DNA of 64,000 bases, taken from NCBI GenBank assembly GCA_023213395.1, contig CM041465.1, positions 76,639,741 through 76,703,740 of the forward strand. Direction: 5' to 3'. Position 1 is the first letter of the stretch; every line of letters starts with the position of its first letter. This document shows, in pieces, positions 47,301 to 60,220 of this stretch. The stretch comes from Cycas panzhihuaensis. Its lineage: Eukaryota > Cycadophyta. The translations under genes and the position numbers were made by a program. Under the pieces are notes generated by a model. The model ran no database searches. It was not told where the DNA came from and saw only the letters and a program-made list of their open reading frames with translations.

Positions 47301-50300
47301 ATGCTCAATATACATCTGAATCAAAGGTTAATAACATGTTATTTCTATCCAATTTTTCTATTAAGGAAGAAGATGATGATAACTGGTACATTGATTCAGG
47401 TTGCTCAACCCATATGACCCATAAAGAACATTGATTTCAGACCTTGAATAAAAACAGAAAAATATCAATCATGTTTGGAGACAATACCTCCCATGAATCA
47501 GTTGGGAAAGGTAACATAGCTTTGATGACTAATATAGGTGAATATAGACACTTAGATGATGTCCTATATGTCCCTGCCCTAAGGAAAAACTTGTTATCAG
47601 TAGGACAGATGATGGAACAAGATTACAAGGTGATTTTTTATAATGGCAAATGTGTTATTAAAGATAAGGGAAAAAATAAAGCTATTGTTGCCAAAGAAAA
47701 AATGACTAAGGATCGTTTATTTAAGCTCATCATCACTTCTTCAGATACCTATGCCCTTAGAACGTCAACTACCTTAGATAGTGATTTGTGGGATAGATGG
47801 TTTGGTCATCTTAACTACAATAGCTTGGCTCTTATGAAAAGGTTGGATATGGTTAATGGCTTACTACATATTGATGTCAATAAAAACTTGTATGAGGGAT
47901 GCCTTCTTGGTAAACACCATAGAGAAAGCTTTCTATATTATAGCCATCAAGCATCTGCCCCTCTTTAATTAGTATACACAAATATTTGTGGACCAATAAT
48001 TATTCCCTCCTTAATAGGTATAAAATATTTTCTCATATTCATTGATGACTTCACAAGGAAGACATGGGTTTTCTTTCTAAGATATAAATCAGATGCTTTT
48101 GATTACTTTGTTGACTTCAAAACCTTTATAGAGCGACAAAGTATATATTACATCCTATCTCTAAGATCAGATAATGGTGGTGAAGGGGAGTTTACATCTA
48201 ATGCTTTCAAGGACTATTGTATCCACCATAGGATCAGGAGACAATTCACCACCCCCTACATCCCACAACGAAATGGTGTAGCAGAAAGAAAGAATCGAAC
48301 TATCATTGAAATGGCAAGATGTATGCTTAAAGATATAAATATGGCCCATGAATTATATGTTGAAGTAGTTCATACAACCATCTACTTACTCAATAGATGT
48401 TCCACCAAAGCGCTTAGGTGGAAAATTCCAGAAGAAGCATGGACTAGTTATAAACTAAGTATACATCATCTCAAGGTATTTGGATGTCTAGCATATGCCC
48501 ATATTCCTGATCAAAGAAGAACCAAGTTGGATGACCATAGTGTCAAATGTATCTTCATTGGCTATAGTGAATCTTCTAAATCCTACAAGGTCTATGATCC
48601 AAAATTAAGAAAAGTTATGGTGAGTAAAGATATCAAGTTTTAGGAAGACACCTACTACCAAGATAATCAGGAAAAGAAGAAGGAGATTGCCATTAAATTT
48701 GACACATCATGTAAGTCCAAATATGTGCCTCCTATGTGGATAATTATCCAAGAACCAATTAGGGAGGGAACTTCATCTCAACCTCCACCACAACAACTAC
48801 CCAAATGGGTTTAACGTAACCATGACTTGGGAAATATCTTGGATAATAATAGAAGATCCACATACTCACATAGGGTCAACTTTGCCCTAATGAGCAAGGT
48901 ACTCGAAACTCATGAGCCTCAAACCTTTGTTGAGGCTAATCAACATGAATGTTGGCAGAAAGCCATGGAAGAGGAATATAAGTCTATTATTAAGAATGAT
49001 ACATGAGAACTCATTAACTTACCACCAAAGAAGAAAGTTATTGGCACCAAATGGGTCTATAAGACCAAGTTCCACTCAGATGGTTCTATCGATAAATATA
49101 AAGCTAGATTGGTCATAAAAGGATATGCTCAAAGAGAAGGCATAAACTATATAGAAACATATGGCCCTATCGCTAGGATAGAATTTGTTCAAATGATGAT
49201 GAGTTTAGTCGCCCAAATGGGTTGGAAAGTTTATCAGATGGATGTGAAAAGTGCTTTCCTCATGGATATATCAAAGAAGACATCTATGTCACTCAACCCC
49301 TCAGTTTTGAAGTCAGGGGAGAAGATAACAAAGTGTACAAATTAAAGAAGGCACTATATGGTCTAAAATAAGCACCTAGGGCTTGGCATTCCTACATAGA
49401 CAAGTATTTTAGAGATCAAGGATTTGAGAGATCTCAAGTAGATCCAAACTTATACACTCAAATCAAGAGAAGTTCAATCTTGATTGTAGGACTTTATGTG
49501 GATGACCTAGTTTATACTGGAAATGACTCCCATCTTTTACATCAGTTTAAAGATGCTATGTATAAGAAATTCAAGATGATAGACTTATGCCTCATGCATT
49601 ACTTCCTAGGATTGGAAGTCTAGCAGGATAAATAAGGAAACTTCATCTCTTAATGCAATTATATATTAGATTTACTATAAAGGTTCAGAATGATAGATTG
49701 CAAACCATTGGCAACCCCAGTAGAAACTGGAATCAAACTATCTAAGATAGATGATTCGACTTCAATTGATCCAACTCTCTATAGACAACTCATTGGTAGC
49801 CTAATATATTTGACATCTACTCGACCAGATATAACACACTCAGTTAGTGTTATGTCCAAGTTCATGCAGGATCTAAATGCCTCCCATTAGTAAGCTGGCA
49901 AAAGAATCCTTAGATAAAGGGACTTTAGACTTTGGGTTATATTACAAAACCACCTCCAAATTTTAGTTGATTGGTTACACAGATTCATATTAGGTAGGTG
50001 ATGTTGATGATAGAAAGTCTATAACAGATTATAAATAGTAGTATTCAGTTTGGAATCAGCAGTAGTAGCTTGAAGTATAAAGAAGTAAAATGCCATCTCC
50101 TTATCTACAACCAAGGCAGAATATAAAGCAATAGTTACAGGAGCTTGTGAATCAATATGGTTAAGAAGACTTTTACAGGATTTTCAGAATAAACAATAAG
50201 GTCCCACTCGAATTTAGTGTGACAATCAAAGCACTATCCAAATGGCTAAAAATCTGGTATTCCATGGTAGAATAAAACATATTGAGACTCAACACCACTT

Positions 50301-50420
50301 CATCTGGAAATTTGTACAATCAGACGAGATCAAGTTAGCTTATTGTAGCACTGAAGATCAGACAACAAATATTTTTACAAAGGCTTTGGAAAAGATCAAA
50401 TTCAAGAAGTTTTGAGAAAA
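47301..50420 (+). pseudogene. copia B pol remnant (PR-INT-RT-RNase H)
   Basis: Protease motif WYIDSGCSTHM at about 47386. GAG-pre-integrase (FGHLNYNSLALMK; EGCLLGKHHRESF) is in the open piece 47444-47968. In the integrase core the first catalytic Asp is replaced by Asn (YTNICGP), while the second Asp (LRSDNGGEGEFTSN) and Glu (NGVAERKNR) remain. RT begins at about 49000 and shows KARLVIKGYAQREG. A one-base loss near 49261 shifts the frame inside AFLNGYI, and YVDD is at 49494-49506. RNase H (KHIETQHHFIW) ends at about 50415. A TAA stands for Gln in the LKQAP motif. Confidence 0.94.
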
Positions 50421-50446
50421 TTTGGGAGTTATCCACATTAGGCTTA

Positions 50447-50456
50447 TGGGGGAGAG
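50447..50456 (+). other. polypurine tract of copia B
   Basis: TGGGGGAGAG directly before the 3' LTR. Confidence 0.85.
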
Positions 50457-50800
50457 TGTTAGGACTAACCCCAATGTCACTAAAGAACTGTACACCTAGG
50501 GCCCCTCAATGCCACCTTTGAGGCCGCCTAGGGCACCTAGAGCCTACCAATAGCCACCTGGAGCTAACACAACTTTATTAAGGTATGCACATTATTTATT
50601 ATTATTATTTTTTAATATTGTTTGAATTATTTGTTGGCTAATGTATAGGTCGGGTGATGGCACTTGTTGCCTCCCCAAAATTCTATTCAAGGGGTGGGAA
50701 TACCTCCCTGATGTTTTTTAACACCACCAACTTTGGAAATCACTTGTTTACTCAAGATGTGTGCAATCTAATGTCTTGCTTTGCTCCTCTAAATCCATCA
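50457..50800 (+). repeat. 3' LTR of copia B (344 bp)
   Basis: TGTTAGGACTAACCCC ... TAAATCCATCA, followed by the right TATAT duplication at 50801-50805. Confidence 0.96.
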
Positions 50801-50805
50801 TATAT

Positions 50806-52722
50806 TTCACTTTGCATTAGGGTTGTAGGCTTGCTACTAATTATCTAAGTCTTTATTTGGTAGTTTTTAGTCCCTATTTGGGTTGTACAATCATTGTATA
50901 ACTCTATGGCCTCTGTTTCTTTTATTACTTTATTATGGTACTATACTCAACATAATTTTGTGAAATTTGAGGCGTGTCTCTGTAGTGGGCATCCCAAGCT
51001 ACTTGTAAATTTTTGTCTCAATTTGAGCTCTATATAAGTAGAACAAACCTTCTAAGTATTCTCGCATGTGTGTAAACATCATGCTCTTTGTACGATTACA
51101 AATTTAATTTTTTTTTCATTTGTTTTTTCACAAAGTTTATTAAATTAAACTTTATTTGATAAAAATTTGAAGTTAAGCCCCCTCCAATCTCAACTACTAG
51201 TTACTTTTAACTCTCATATGACCTCATTACTCTAGTTTTAAGGGGTAAATTCTAAATTTTATAAACTCTTTTTTAATATTTTGGATTTAGGAGGATTTAA
51301 CTCTATTTAATAATATTTAAAATCCACCAACCCTCTTTGCATACTAACAATAAGTCGTATGTGATAGCCAAGTGACCCAGGGGCTCCAATTCGAAAGGAC
51401 TTAAGGCCCCCTCTTTAGTTTTTTAACCATAAGTAATATGCTTCATTATTTTGTTAATATCTCCCTAACCAAGAGTTCATTTTTCAAATAGTTGGATCTG
51501 TTGGAAAGCTAACTCAGTGATCCATGTAATGAAACTATTTTCATACTAATTTAAAATTATTTTATAGGTGTTTTAGGCTAATAAATTTAGCCCTCTTATT
51601 TAATACTAGTTTAAGCTTTTTTAATCATTTTTAAAGTAATTTATTAACTTTATTGAAGGATATTCATGTTATATTGATATACTAGCCTATTTTGATAGAT
51701 TTCACTTTAAAATTGAAGTCTTATATGTGGTTTTTAGCTAAATTTATATAAATTAGCCTCTTGAAGAAGAAGGAAAATATTTGGACACCATCTTACAAAT
51801 AAAGAGCTTTCTAACCCTTAATTTACTTCATTTTAAACCTTCTATTTCATTTACAACTCATTCTATTTCATTTTAAGACTCATTTAAAGCTCCTTTTAGT
51901 TCATTTAAAGGTTATTTTATTTCATTTTAAAACTTTATTTAAAGCTTATTTAAAGCTCATTTTATTACACTTCAAAGCTAATTTTATTGCATTTCATAGC
52001 TTATTTTATTTTTATATTCATTTCATGTCATTTTAGAGCTCACTTATTTCATTTAAAAGCTCATGTTATCTCATATTTGTTTCATTTAAAAGCTTATTTC
52101 ATTTCATTTTATTATATTTTTCAAGTTATTCTTATTTGTTATTAAAAGGAACCTTTATTTATTAATAAGACTATATCTAAAATTAATTCTCACATTAAAA
52201 AGATAAATTCTTAAATGAACAACCCTTTTTCTAGCCTTCTAAGAGGAATGGTTAAGACCCCTAAAGTTACCGTTCCGCATACGTCTTTGGTGGACTCTAA
52301 ATTGTTAAGGAAGCCATTGACTATTAAGTGTATACGGTCACTGGTTAAGGTGGAGTACCCTATCTTTTTAGAACTTGGAGACCAAGCTAGACCTAAGGGG
52401 ATGAGTGCCTTAGTTTGAAAAGCTTTCACCACTAGATCTGTTGCTAGACATAAGTCTGACACAGGTGTCAATAGATCAAGGGGGTCTTGTACCTTCTTAG
52501 CAGCCCGTATATTGGGGTATATAAACTCTAGCACTAATATATTAGTATATTGGGTCATTGATTTACCACTTATGGGTAGGCAAAACTATACAGGATAATA
52601 ACCAAAAGCTTCCTTTGGAGACCCAAAACCTTAAAGCCTAATAACCTTTTTAGGTAATAGAACACATTATTTTTAAAACTATCATTGGGAGAACATTTGA
52701 ATAAACTTAATTTTGAAACATA
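50806..52722 (+). other. leader of copia C, continued
   Basis: From about 51090 it follows the B and D leaders (AAGCCCCCTC... blocks). A degenerate array of TTCATTTTAAAGCTCATTT-like phrases spans about 51820-52110. The conserved pre-gag block is at 52180-52660. The minus-strand frame 52211-52558 (115 codons) lies in this block. It is probably a by-product of nucleotide conservation, although pieces of the same translation can be found in B. Confidence 0.7.
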
Positions 52723-53800
52723 ATGGCTACAAACTTTAGTAATATGATCATTTGTAAATTTGATGGATTAAATTTCTTAAATCATAATAGGAGGATAAGA
52801 CCCATCCTCATAACTAAATACATATAGGATATTGTGAAGACAAGATATACAAAAGTTGGTGAGAATACCACTCTAGTAGAAAAATAAGACTATAACAAAT
52901 GTGTAAAGAAGGATAATAAAGTATTAACATTAATCTTTTATGTTATAGAAGATCATATTTTCCCAAGAGTTAGTGAGGCATCAAAATCCAAAGAAGTATG
53001 GGATACATTACAACTTATCTATGAAGAAGTTGCTTCATAAAAACTCCAAATATTAAGGAGTAAATTTGAAAACTTAAGGATGTCACCGAAGGATACCATT
53101 AATGAGTTTATAACAAAAATTCAAGATCTTGTGAACCAAATTAGATCTCTTGCAGAAATACTTACAAAACAAAGAGTTGTGGAATGAATACTTAGGTGTG
53201 TTTGTAAAATTAAAAGGTTTGATATAGTATCCATAAGTATAGAGGTATCTAAGGACCTAATCACCTTGAAAATATAACAATTGAGTGCTATGTTGATGGC
53301 TGTTGAAGAAAAGAAGGGGTACCAATGAATCCTTAGGACATGCCTTTACAATAAAAGCTAGAATCAAATCTAATGGCCAAGCTAAAAGCTCAAGGACAAG
53401 GAATCAATTCCCAAGAAGAGGAGAGAGGAATCAAAGACAAGATGCACACCAAGAGCAACATCCTAAATACTAAGCTTCTTATCAAAGACATCGAGGATCC
53501 AATCAAAGATACCCAAGTCAACATAGATACTAAAGCTAAGAAAGATATCAAGATATTAGCCAATTTTATTATAATTACCAATGCCAAAGCAATTTTTAAA
53601 GGCCCAATTTAAATTATCTAAGTAATAGACAAAGAGATAACTAAGGCCCATATTTAGAAAGGGGAAGGACATCTTCTATAGATAGAGGAACCCCTAGAAG
53701 TAGGAGTCTAAGTCAAAGAGGAAGAGATCCTATCCATTGCATATATTGTCATAAAGTTGGCCATACTGAAGATAAATGCTTTACCAAAAATGACCCTCCA
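52723..53800 (+). pseudogene. copia C gag remnant
   Basis: Starts at 52723 (MATNFSNMIICKFDGLNF). The reading continues through WDTLQLIYEE, ILRSKFENLRMSPKD and IRSLAEILTKQRVVE with several stops, then a frame change near 53310. The CCHC knuckle CIYCHKVGHTEDKC at about 53739-53780 is intact (CX2CX4HX4C). The open piece 53373-53612 belongs to the basic linker, read in a shifted frame. Confidence 0.87.
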
Positions 53801-54869
53801 ACAAGAGGCAGTACTAATATGGTCATTGAAAATAGAAAAAATCATCACCTATTTTTATCAAGCTTTATTGCCCATGAAGAAGAAGATTATTGGTATATAG
53901 ACTCTAGATGCTCCACACATATAACATACAAGGAAGAGATAGTCCAAACTATTGACATGTCTAAGAAGGACATAATCATGTTTAATGATGATACATCTCA
54001 TAAATCTAGTGGAAGGGGTAAAGTCATCATCATAATAGATTTAGAAGAAAATAGATATCTTGATGATATTCTCCATGTTTTGACTCTCAAGAAAAATCTC
54101 TTATCTGTGGGACAGATGATGGAATATGGCTGTAAGATTATGTTTGATAATAACGAATGTACCATCAAGGATAAAAAGAAAAATAAAGTTGTTGCTAAAG
54201 GAAAGATTACTAGCGATAGACTCTTCAAGTTAGTCATAACCCATTCAAATAATTATATATTAAAAATAATAACCAAGATAGATAGTGATATATGGCATAA
54301 AAGGTTTGGCCACTTAAACTATAGAAACCTAGTCCTCATGAAAAAAATGAATATGGTTAAAGGTCTACCTCGAATTGAAACTAATAAGGACATTTGTGAG
54401 GGATTCCTCTTAAGCAAATAACATAGAGAAAGTTTTCCTAATGGAAATTATCGAGATAAGGGGCCATTTCAATTAATTTACATAGATATTTATGGTCCAA
54501 TGAACATCCCATCTCTAGTAGGTGCAAAATATTTCCTCATTTTTATTGATGATTATATAAGGAAGACATGGGTTTACTTCTTAAAATTCAAGTCAGATAC
54601 ATTTCAATGCTTTGTGGACTTCAAAATCTTTATGGAGAAGCAAAGTAACCGTAAAATAACTTTTTAAGATTAGATAATAGAGGAGAGTTTATTTCCAATG
54701 AATTTAATGCCTATTGTGCCTACCATGGCATAAAAGATAATATATAAACCCCTACACACCATAATAAAATAGGGTTGTTAAATGTAAGAACCATACCATA
54801 GTTGAAATGGCTAGGTGCATGCTTAAAAATAAGAAATTGAGACATGAATTTTGAGCAAAAGTTGTTCAT

Positions 54870-54874
54870 ACTAC
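54870..54874 (+). repeat. target-site duplication of the solo LTR, left
   Basis: ACTAC, matched by 55242-55246. Confidence 0.8.
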
Positions 54875-55241
54875 TGTTAGGGATATAACCCCTAACTTAC
54901 CTTCTCTTATATCTTCTACTTCTCCCTTATATCTTCTATATCTTCTACTTCTTCCCTCTTCTTAATATCCTACATGCATAAGTAGAAGGTTGTGTAGTGG
55001 TCATTGAGCACTATATATTTTCATGTAATATCCTATATGCACAAGTAGAAGGTTATGTAGTAAGCATAAAGCCATACATATATTTATATAATCCTTAGAG
55101 TAGGATATCTTCAATGTCATTATTATTGCATGTAATTGAGAGGTTGCCTCCTCGAAGGGTATTGTAATACAAGTGCTATTTTTGGAGTTATTTGCATGTT
55201 ATGTTGGTGCATAATTATCATTAAAGAGTGGTATCCTATTA
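54875..55241 (+). mobile_element. solo LTR (367 bp) in the integrase of copia C
   Basis: TGTTAGGGATATAACC ... CCTATTAA, between two ACTAC copies (54870-54874 and 55242-55246). Removing the LTR and one copy restores the integrase reading VHTTVYLLNKY, which matches element B (VHTTIYLLNRC). The right end was CA and is now AA. It has a pyrimidine-rich head and ATATTTATATAA near 55078, a possible TATA box. The family is unrelated to the LTRs of A-F and G1/G2. Confidence 0.85.
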
Positions 55242-55686
55242 ACTACAGTATATCTCCTAAACAAGTATACCACTAAAGCTCTTAGGTGGATGACACTAGA
55301 AGAAGCATAAACATGTCACAAACATAGTATTTATCACTTAAGAGTATTTGGATGTTTTACCTTTTCCCACATTCAAGAACAAAAAAGGACTAAACTTGAT
55401 GACAAAAGCATAAATTGTATATTTATTAGATATGGTGATGTGTCAAAATCCTATAAGGTGTATGATTCAAAGGAAAGGAAAGTTATTATTAGCAAGGATA
55501 TTATATTTAAGGAAGATGACTTCTATCAACCAGATTGTATCTAAGATAAAGGCAAAAGCATTGGGATTAAGTTTCATTCATCTCCAAGGTCCACATATGT
55601 GCCACGTAGACCAGACCCTAGACCAAGTGATGAGGGAACCTCCACTCAATCTTAAAAGTTTCCTAAATAGGATCAAAGAGGATATG

Positions 55687-56072
55687 ACCTACACAACATA
55701 TTAGATAGTAACTTTAAAAGGAGATCCACTCATTTAAATCAAGTTAACTTTATCCTTATGAGTCATGTAATGGAAGCCAATGAGCCTCATACCTTTGAAG
55801 CAACAAATACTCAAGATGAATGGAGAAATACTATAGAAGATGAGTATAACTCTATAGTGAAGAATGATACGTAGGAACTTACCTACACAACATAGTAGAT
55901 AGTAACTTTAAAAGGAGATCCACTCGTTTAAATCAAGTTAACTTTATCCTTATGAGTCAAGTAATGGAAGCCAATGAGCCTCATACCTGAAGTGACAAAT
56001 ACTCAAGATGAATGGAGAAATACTATAGAAGATGAGTATAACTCTATAGTGAAGAATGATATGTAGGAACTT
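55687..56072 (+). repeat. 194-bp tandem duplication inside copia C pol
   Basis: Copies start at 55687 and 55881 (ACCTACACAACAT). They are nearly identical; the second lacks a few bases at ATACCTGAAGTGAC. The duplication repeats the start of the RT domain (VMEANEPHTFEATNTQDEW...). Confidence 0.92.
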
Positions 56073-57187
56073 ATTAATCTTCCTCCCAATAAAATAGCCA
56101 TTAGAACCAAATGGGTCTATAAGACCAAGTTAATATCTGATGGATCTATTACCAAACATAAAGCTAGACTTGTTGCCAAGGGCTATGTATAAAGAGAAGA
56201 CATATACTATAATTAAACCTTTGCTCCTATTGCTTAAATAGAGATTGTTTATATGATGTTAAGTCTAGCAGCCAAAAAAGATTAGGATGTTCACCAAATA
56301 GACATCAAGAGCCCTTTTCTCAATGGCTACATTATAGAGGAAATATATGTTCAACAACCAAAAGGTTTTAAAGTTAGAGGAAAAGAGAATAAAGTGTATA
56401 AACTTAAAAAAGTGTTTTATGGTTTGAAACAAGCATCTAGAGCATGGTAGTCTAGGATAGATAAATATTTCAGAGATCAAGGATTTGAGAGAGCCTAATC
56501 GGGTCTAAACCTATACATCAAAAGTAAGGGAGACTCCATATTGATTATGGGACTTTATGTTGATGACTTGGTCTATACAAAAAATAATTCTCATCTTTCT
56601 TAAAAGTTCAAGGATGACATGTACAGAGAGTTTGAAATGCCAGACTTGGGGCTAATGCATTACTTCCTAGGATTGGAAGTATGGTAAGATGATGATGGCA
56701 TCTTTATTTCCTAAAGGAAATATACCTTAAACTTACTCCAAAAGTTCAAGATAAATGACTACAAAGCATTGGCCACACTAGTAGAAGTTGGAATTTAACT
56801 GTCCAAACTTGATGATTCTACCCCTATTGATCTTATATTATATAGATAATTAATTGGCAACCTAATTTATTTGACATCAACATGACCAAATATTACGCAT
56901 TCAGTTAGTGTTATGTCAAGATTTATGTAAGATCTTAAAACTACACATTGACAAGCAACTAAACAAATTCTAAGTTATCTAAAAGCTACTTTAGATTGTG
57001 GACTATATTACAAACTTTCATCAAATTTTAGCTTGTTCCAGTATACATGTTCAAATTAGGGAGGTGATGTTGATGACAGAAAATCTACATCTAAATACAC
57101 CTTCAGTTTAGGTTCAACTTTTATAGCATGGAGTATCAAAAATTAAAATACCGTCTCCTTATCCATTGTTGAAGTATAATATAGGTA

Positions 57188-57509
57188 TGTTGGGATAATA
57201 CCCCTTGTGAAATGGTGTGCAAGCCACCAAAGCTAACCTCAGGCCCCTAAATGACTACCTCGGGCTACCAAGAGCCAACACACAGCCACCATCTGCCAAC
57301 CAGGTAAGTATTATGTGTTATTTTATTTATTTTTTATTATTTGTTACTAATGTCAGGTTGAGGTGGTCCTCTACCTCCCCAAACTATATATTTAACGGGA
57401 GTACCTCCTTGGTGTTTTTTAACACTGCCCTTCTTTCTACGGAGATTATTTACATGCTCTCAACTATGGATTAACTTGTGATTGAACTGCACCATCCTTA
57501 TTACCAACA
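57188..57509 (+). repeat. 5' LTR of copia D (322 bp)
   Basis: TGTTGGGATAATACCCC ... TATTACCAACA. It shares with the B LTR the block GGTGTTTTTTAACA at about 57411. Confidence 0.85.
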
Positions 57510-57511
57510 TT

Positions 57512-57520
57512 TGGTATCAT
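57512..57520 (+). other. primer binding site of copia D
   Basis: TGGTATCAT, a damaged copy of TGGTATCAGAGC, two bases after the LTR. Confidence 0.75.
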
Positions 57521-60220
57521 ATCCTACCAGGTTCATGTTGCAATATTCTGTTCATCATTATTTCATTAAAATTATTATATTTTATATTGAAACTTACTAC
57601 ATTATTAATATATTTTCATATAGTGCTAATTTAATTGTGTACACATTGTATCTACATGAGTGCTCCTCCGTTTAGCATCCTACGATATGCTCTATATGTT
57701 GTATGGCCCTTCAACATCCTTGCATCACTTAGTGGCTTCATACGACCTTGTGCAATCCTCTAGCATTATTGCGTGTCATTTCTCAACTATTCTGGCCTAT
57801 GTGTAAGCCATGTGTCTCTTTGTTGAAGCTCCAGCTCTTACGTGAGCCCTTTGATGCCCATGTGACCTTTGTGTATCCTTCGTGTACCCTATGTCCCTCT
57901 GTTGATCATCCAAGCTCCCTACATGGTGTCCCAACATGTTTCTCATGCTCTGCGGCCCCTACGACTATCTCTTTTACTCTGTGAAGCCCTGTATGAGCTC
58001 TCTGTTGGAATTTTGTCTCTGCGTGAGCTACATCTCTCTATGTTGTCTCTATTATTTGCACACTATATGACATCTATATGTCACTACTCGTTGTTCCTCT
58101 AAGATCCTCGAGTAACCTCGAGTAGTTGAGAAGATCCCTAAGAGGTTTTTTATCTAATTTACTTGATTAATTCTCTATTTTCTTTTTTTTTAAGACCAAA
58201 GAGGATTCCTTAATTTCAAATCACTGTTGCTCTCTTCTATGTTGATAAAACTAGCACATATGTATATTCACTTCATATGTCTTTGAGTCATTTAGCTAGT
58301 AGAGAAGACAAATCTTAATTTTGTCCATCTGTTTGTGAGAAATCTTCTCCAAATCACTAGGATATTCGTTCGTTTACGTAAACCCCTACGTACGATTAAA
58401 TTTAGTTTTATTTTATTTATTTCTAAAGTTTAAATTTAATTTAATTTAATTTGATAATATTTGAGTTTTGGTCATGTAACTTGGTATTAACCCTCCTCTA
58501 GCCTTAGCCCCTAGTCCTATTTGCTCCATATGACCTTCTTTTTAGTGGATTTCAAATAATAATAAACTATATTTTATAAATTTTGATTATTCAAACGCTA
58601 TATTTCATATTCTATATTTTTTGAATTCCTATCCCCCCTTCGGGCCTTAGTAAGTGGTCATATTGACCCCCATGTGACCAGACCTTATTGATCAAAGGGG
58701 CTTAACCCCCCTCCTTCTTGGTTTTAATTCTTAAAAGATATCCTTGTGTTGTTTCTTTAATATCTTAAGTTCTAGAACTTCGTTTTTTGTATGGTTAGAT
58801 TCGTCAAAAAGATTTTTTAATGATCTAAGCACTGGAATAGTTTTCATTGTGATTTAATGTTATTTTATAGGTCTTTGATGCTATTCAATTTGAGGCTTTG
58901 ATTTGGTCCTAGTTAGACAAAATTACTAATATTTTGAGCAAAGTTTTATACTCTAACTAAATATACTTGTTTAATATATAGGTATTAATTAATTATTTAA
59001 TCTTTGATTGTTTTTAGAGGCTTACAATTGCTTTTGCAACCTTCTAAACTCATTTTGGCTTCTTAAAGATCAAGAGCCTCGTTTGTGATCAAAGCATCAA
59101 ACTATTATTATTTATAAGTGTCATTCTCTTTCTTTAGGATATAAATCTAAATCTAAAAGATTTCTTAATGCTTATTTTGGTTATTTAAAGTTTTTTTTAA
59201 CCTCCTTAAATACTTCAAGTTGCACTTAGATTGCATGTGACTCTATAAAGGAGCATTCTTTCATTTCATTCTCATTGATCAAAGAAATATTTGCTAGAAA
59301 ATTTATATATCTCAAACTTCTTGATTCACCAGTTAAAGGAATATTTCATTTGCTTTAAAACCATTATATTTTGAAAACTTAATAAATTTATTATAGTGCA
59401 TAGCTATAAGTTATTTTTTGGAACTCTAAGCCTTTTAAAGCATGCTTCATTGAAGCATCTCATTATGTACTTACTTGCTTACTTCATAGATCTTCATTTT
59501 AAAGAGTCATATATTCATCATTACTTGAAAAGATCATAGTTTGAATATTGATCTTCATTTATAAAAGTTGAATTGCCTTACATTCTTTAATGAACCTTTT
59601 AACTATCTTTAACTAAAAGGCATTTGAACATTGAAAGTTTCATTTCTTTGATTCTTTTTTTTTAGCTCTTTATTGATTAATTATATTTTTTAGAAAGAGT
59701 ACATATAGTTTCCTTAAAAAGGAAGTTGTTTACTTTAATTTTCAAAGGAGGATTTATTATTTTTCAATTCAAAAGATAATTGATTACATATTTTCATTCA
59801 TTCGATGTTTATTTTACTTCATTATTAAGAAGAAATATTTTCATCTTATTCCTGTGTTACTATGTTATTTTTGAATAGTAAAATTCATTGAAAAGTATCA
59901 TCTATCATTTTTCATTTGAAAAGTATAAGCTTTACTTATTATTAAAGTTTCTTTCATTTCTTAATTTTAAAAGGAATCATTTTTTAATTAAGCAAGACCA
60001 CATTAATACTTATCTATCTCATATTAAGAAAGATAATCACCTGAATTAACCTCCTCATTTTTAGCCTTACAAGAGGAATGATTAGGACCCCTAAAGTTAC
60101 CACCATGCATACATCTTTGGCCTACTCATATTAGATGAGGAACATCACTGGCTATTAAATATATTAGGTGGTAGGTTGAGGTGAGAAACTTGTCTAATTT
60201 TGGAGTTTGGAGACTGGAAT
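57521..60220 (+). other. untranslated leader of copia D
   Basis: No credible gene; the frames 57748-57984 and 57869-58102 overlap in different phases and look like chance. It includes the AAGCCCC/TAGCCCCTAGTCC blocks (about 58500 and 58690) shared with B and C. The conserved pre-gag block starts at about 60025. Confidence 0.7.

Larger units (their letters stand above)
53819..57187 (+). pseudogene. copia C pol remnant, cut in RNase H by element D
   Basis: The open piece 53819-54421 (200 codons) has the protease motif as YIDSRCSTHI (the Gly of DSG is now Arg) and GAG-pre-integrase (FGHLNYRNLVLMK). The integrase core starts with YIDIYGPMNIPS at about 54478 and is damaged around the second Asp. 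It is then interrupted by a solo LTR at 54875. RT has a 194-bp internal tandem duplication at 55687-56072, LNGYIIEEIYV near 56321, an intact LKQAS site, and YVDDLVYT at about 56556. RNase H stops at 57187, where D begins. Confidence 0.92.
57188..60220 (+). mobile_element. Ty1/copia element D: 5' LTR and leader, cut by E
   Basis: Starts exactly where the RNase H of element C breaks. It has a 322-bp LTR, a primer binding site and about 2.7 kb of leader similar to B and C. Similarity to the pre-gag block is lost at about 60215-60220, in the phrase GTTTGGAGACTGGAAT, and unrelated sequence (element E) follows. Gag and pol of D would lie past the window. Confidence 0.8.
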
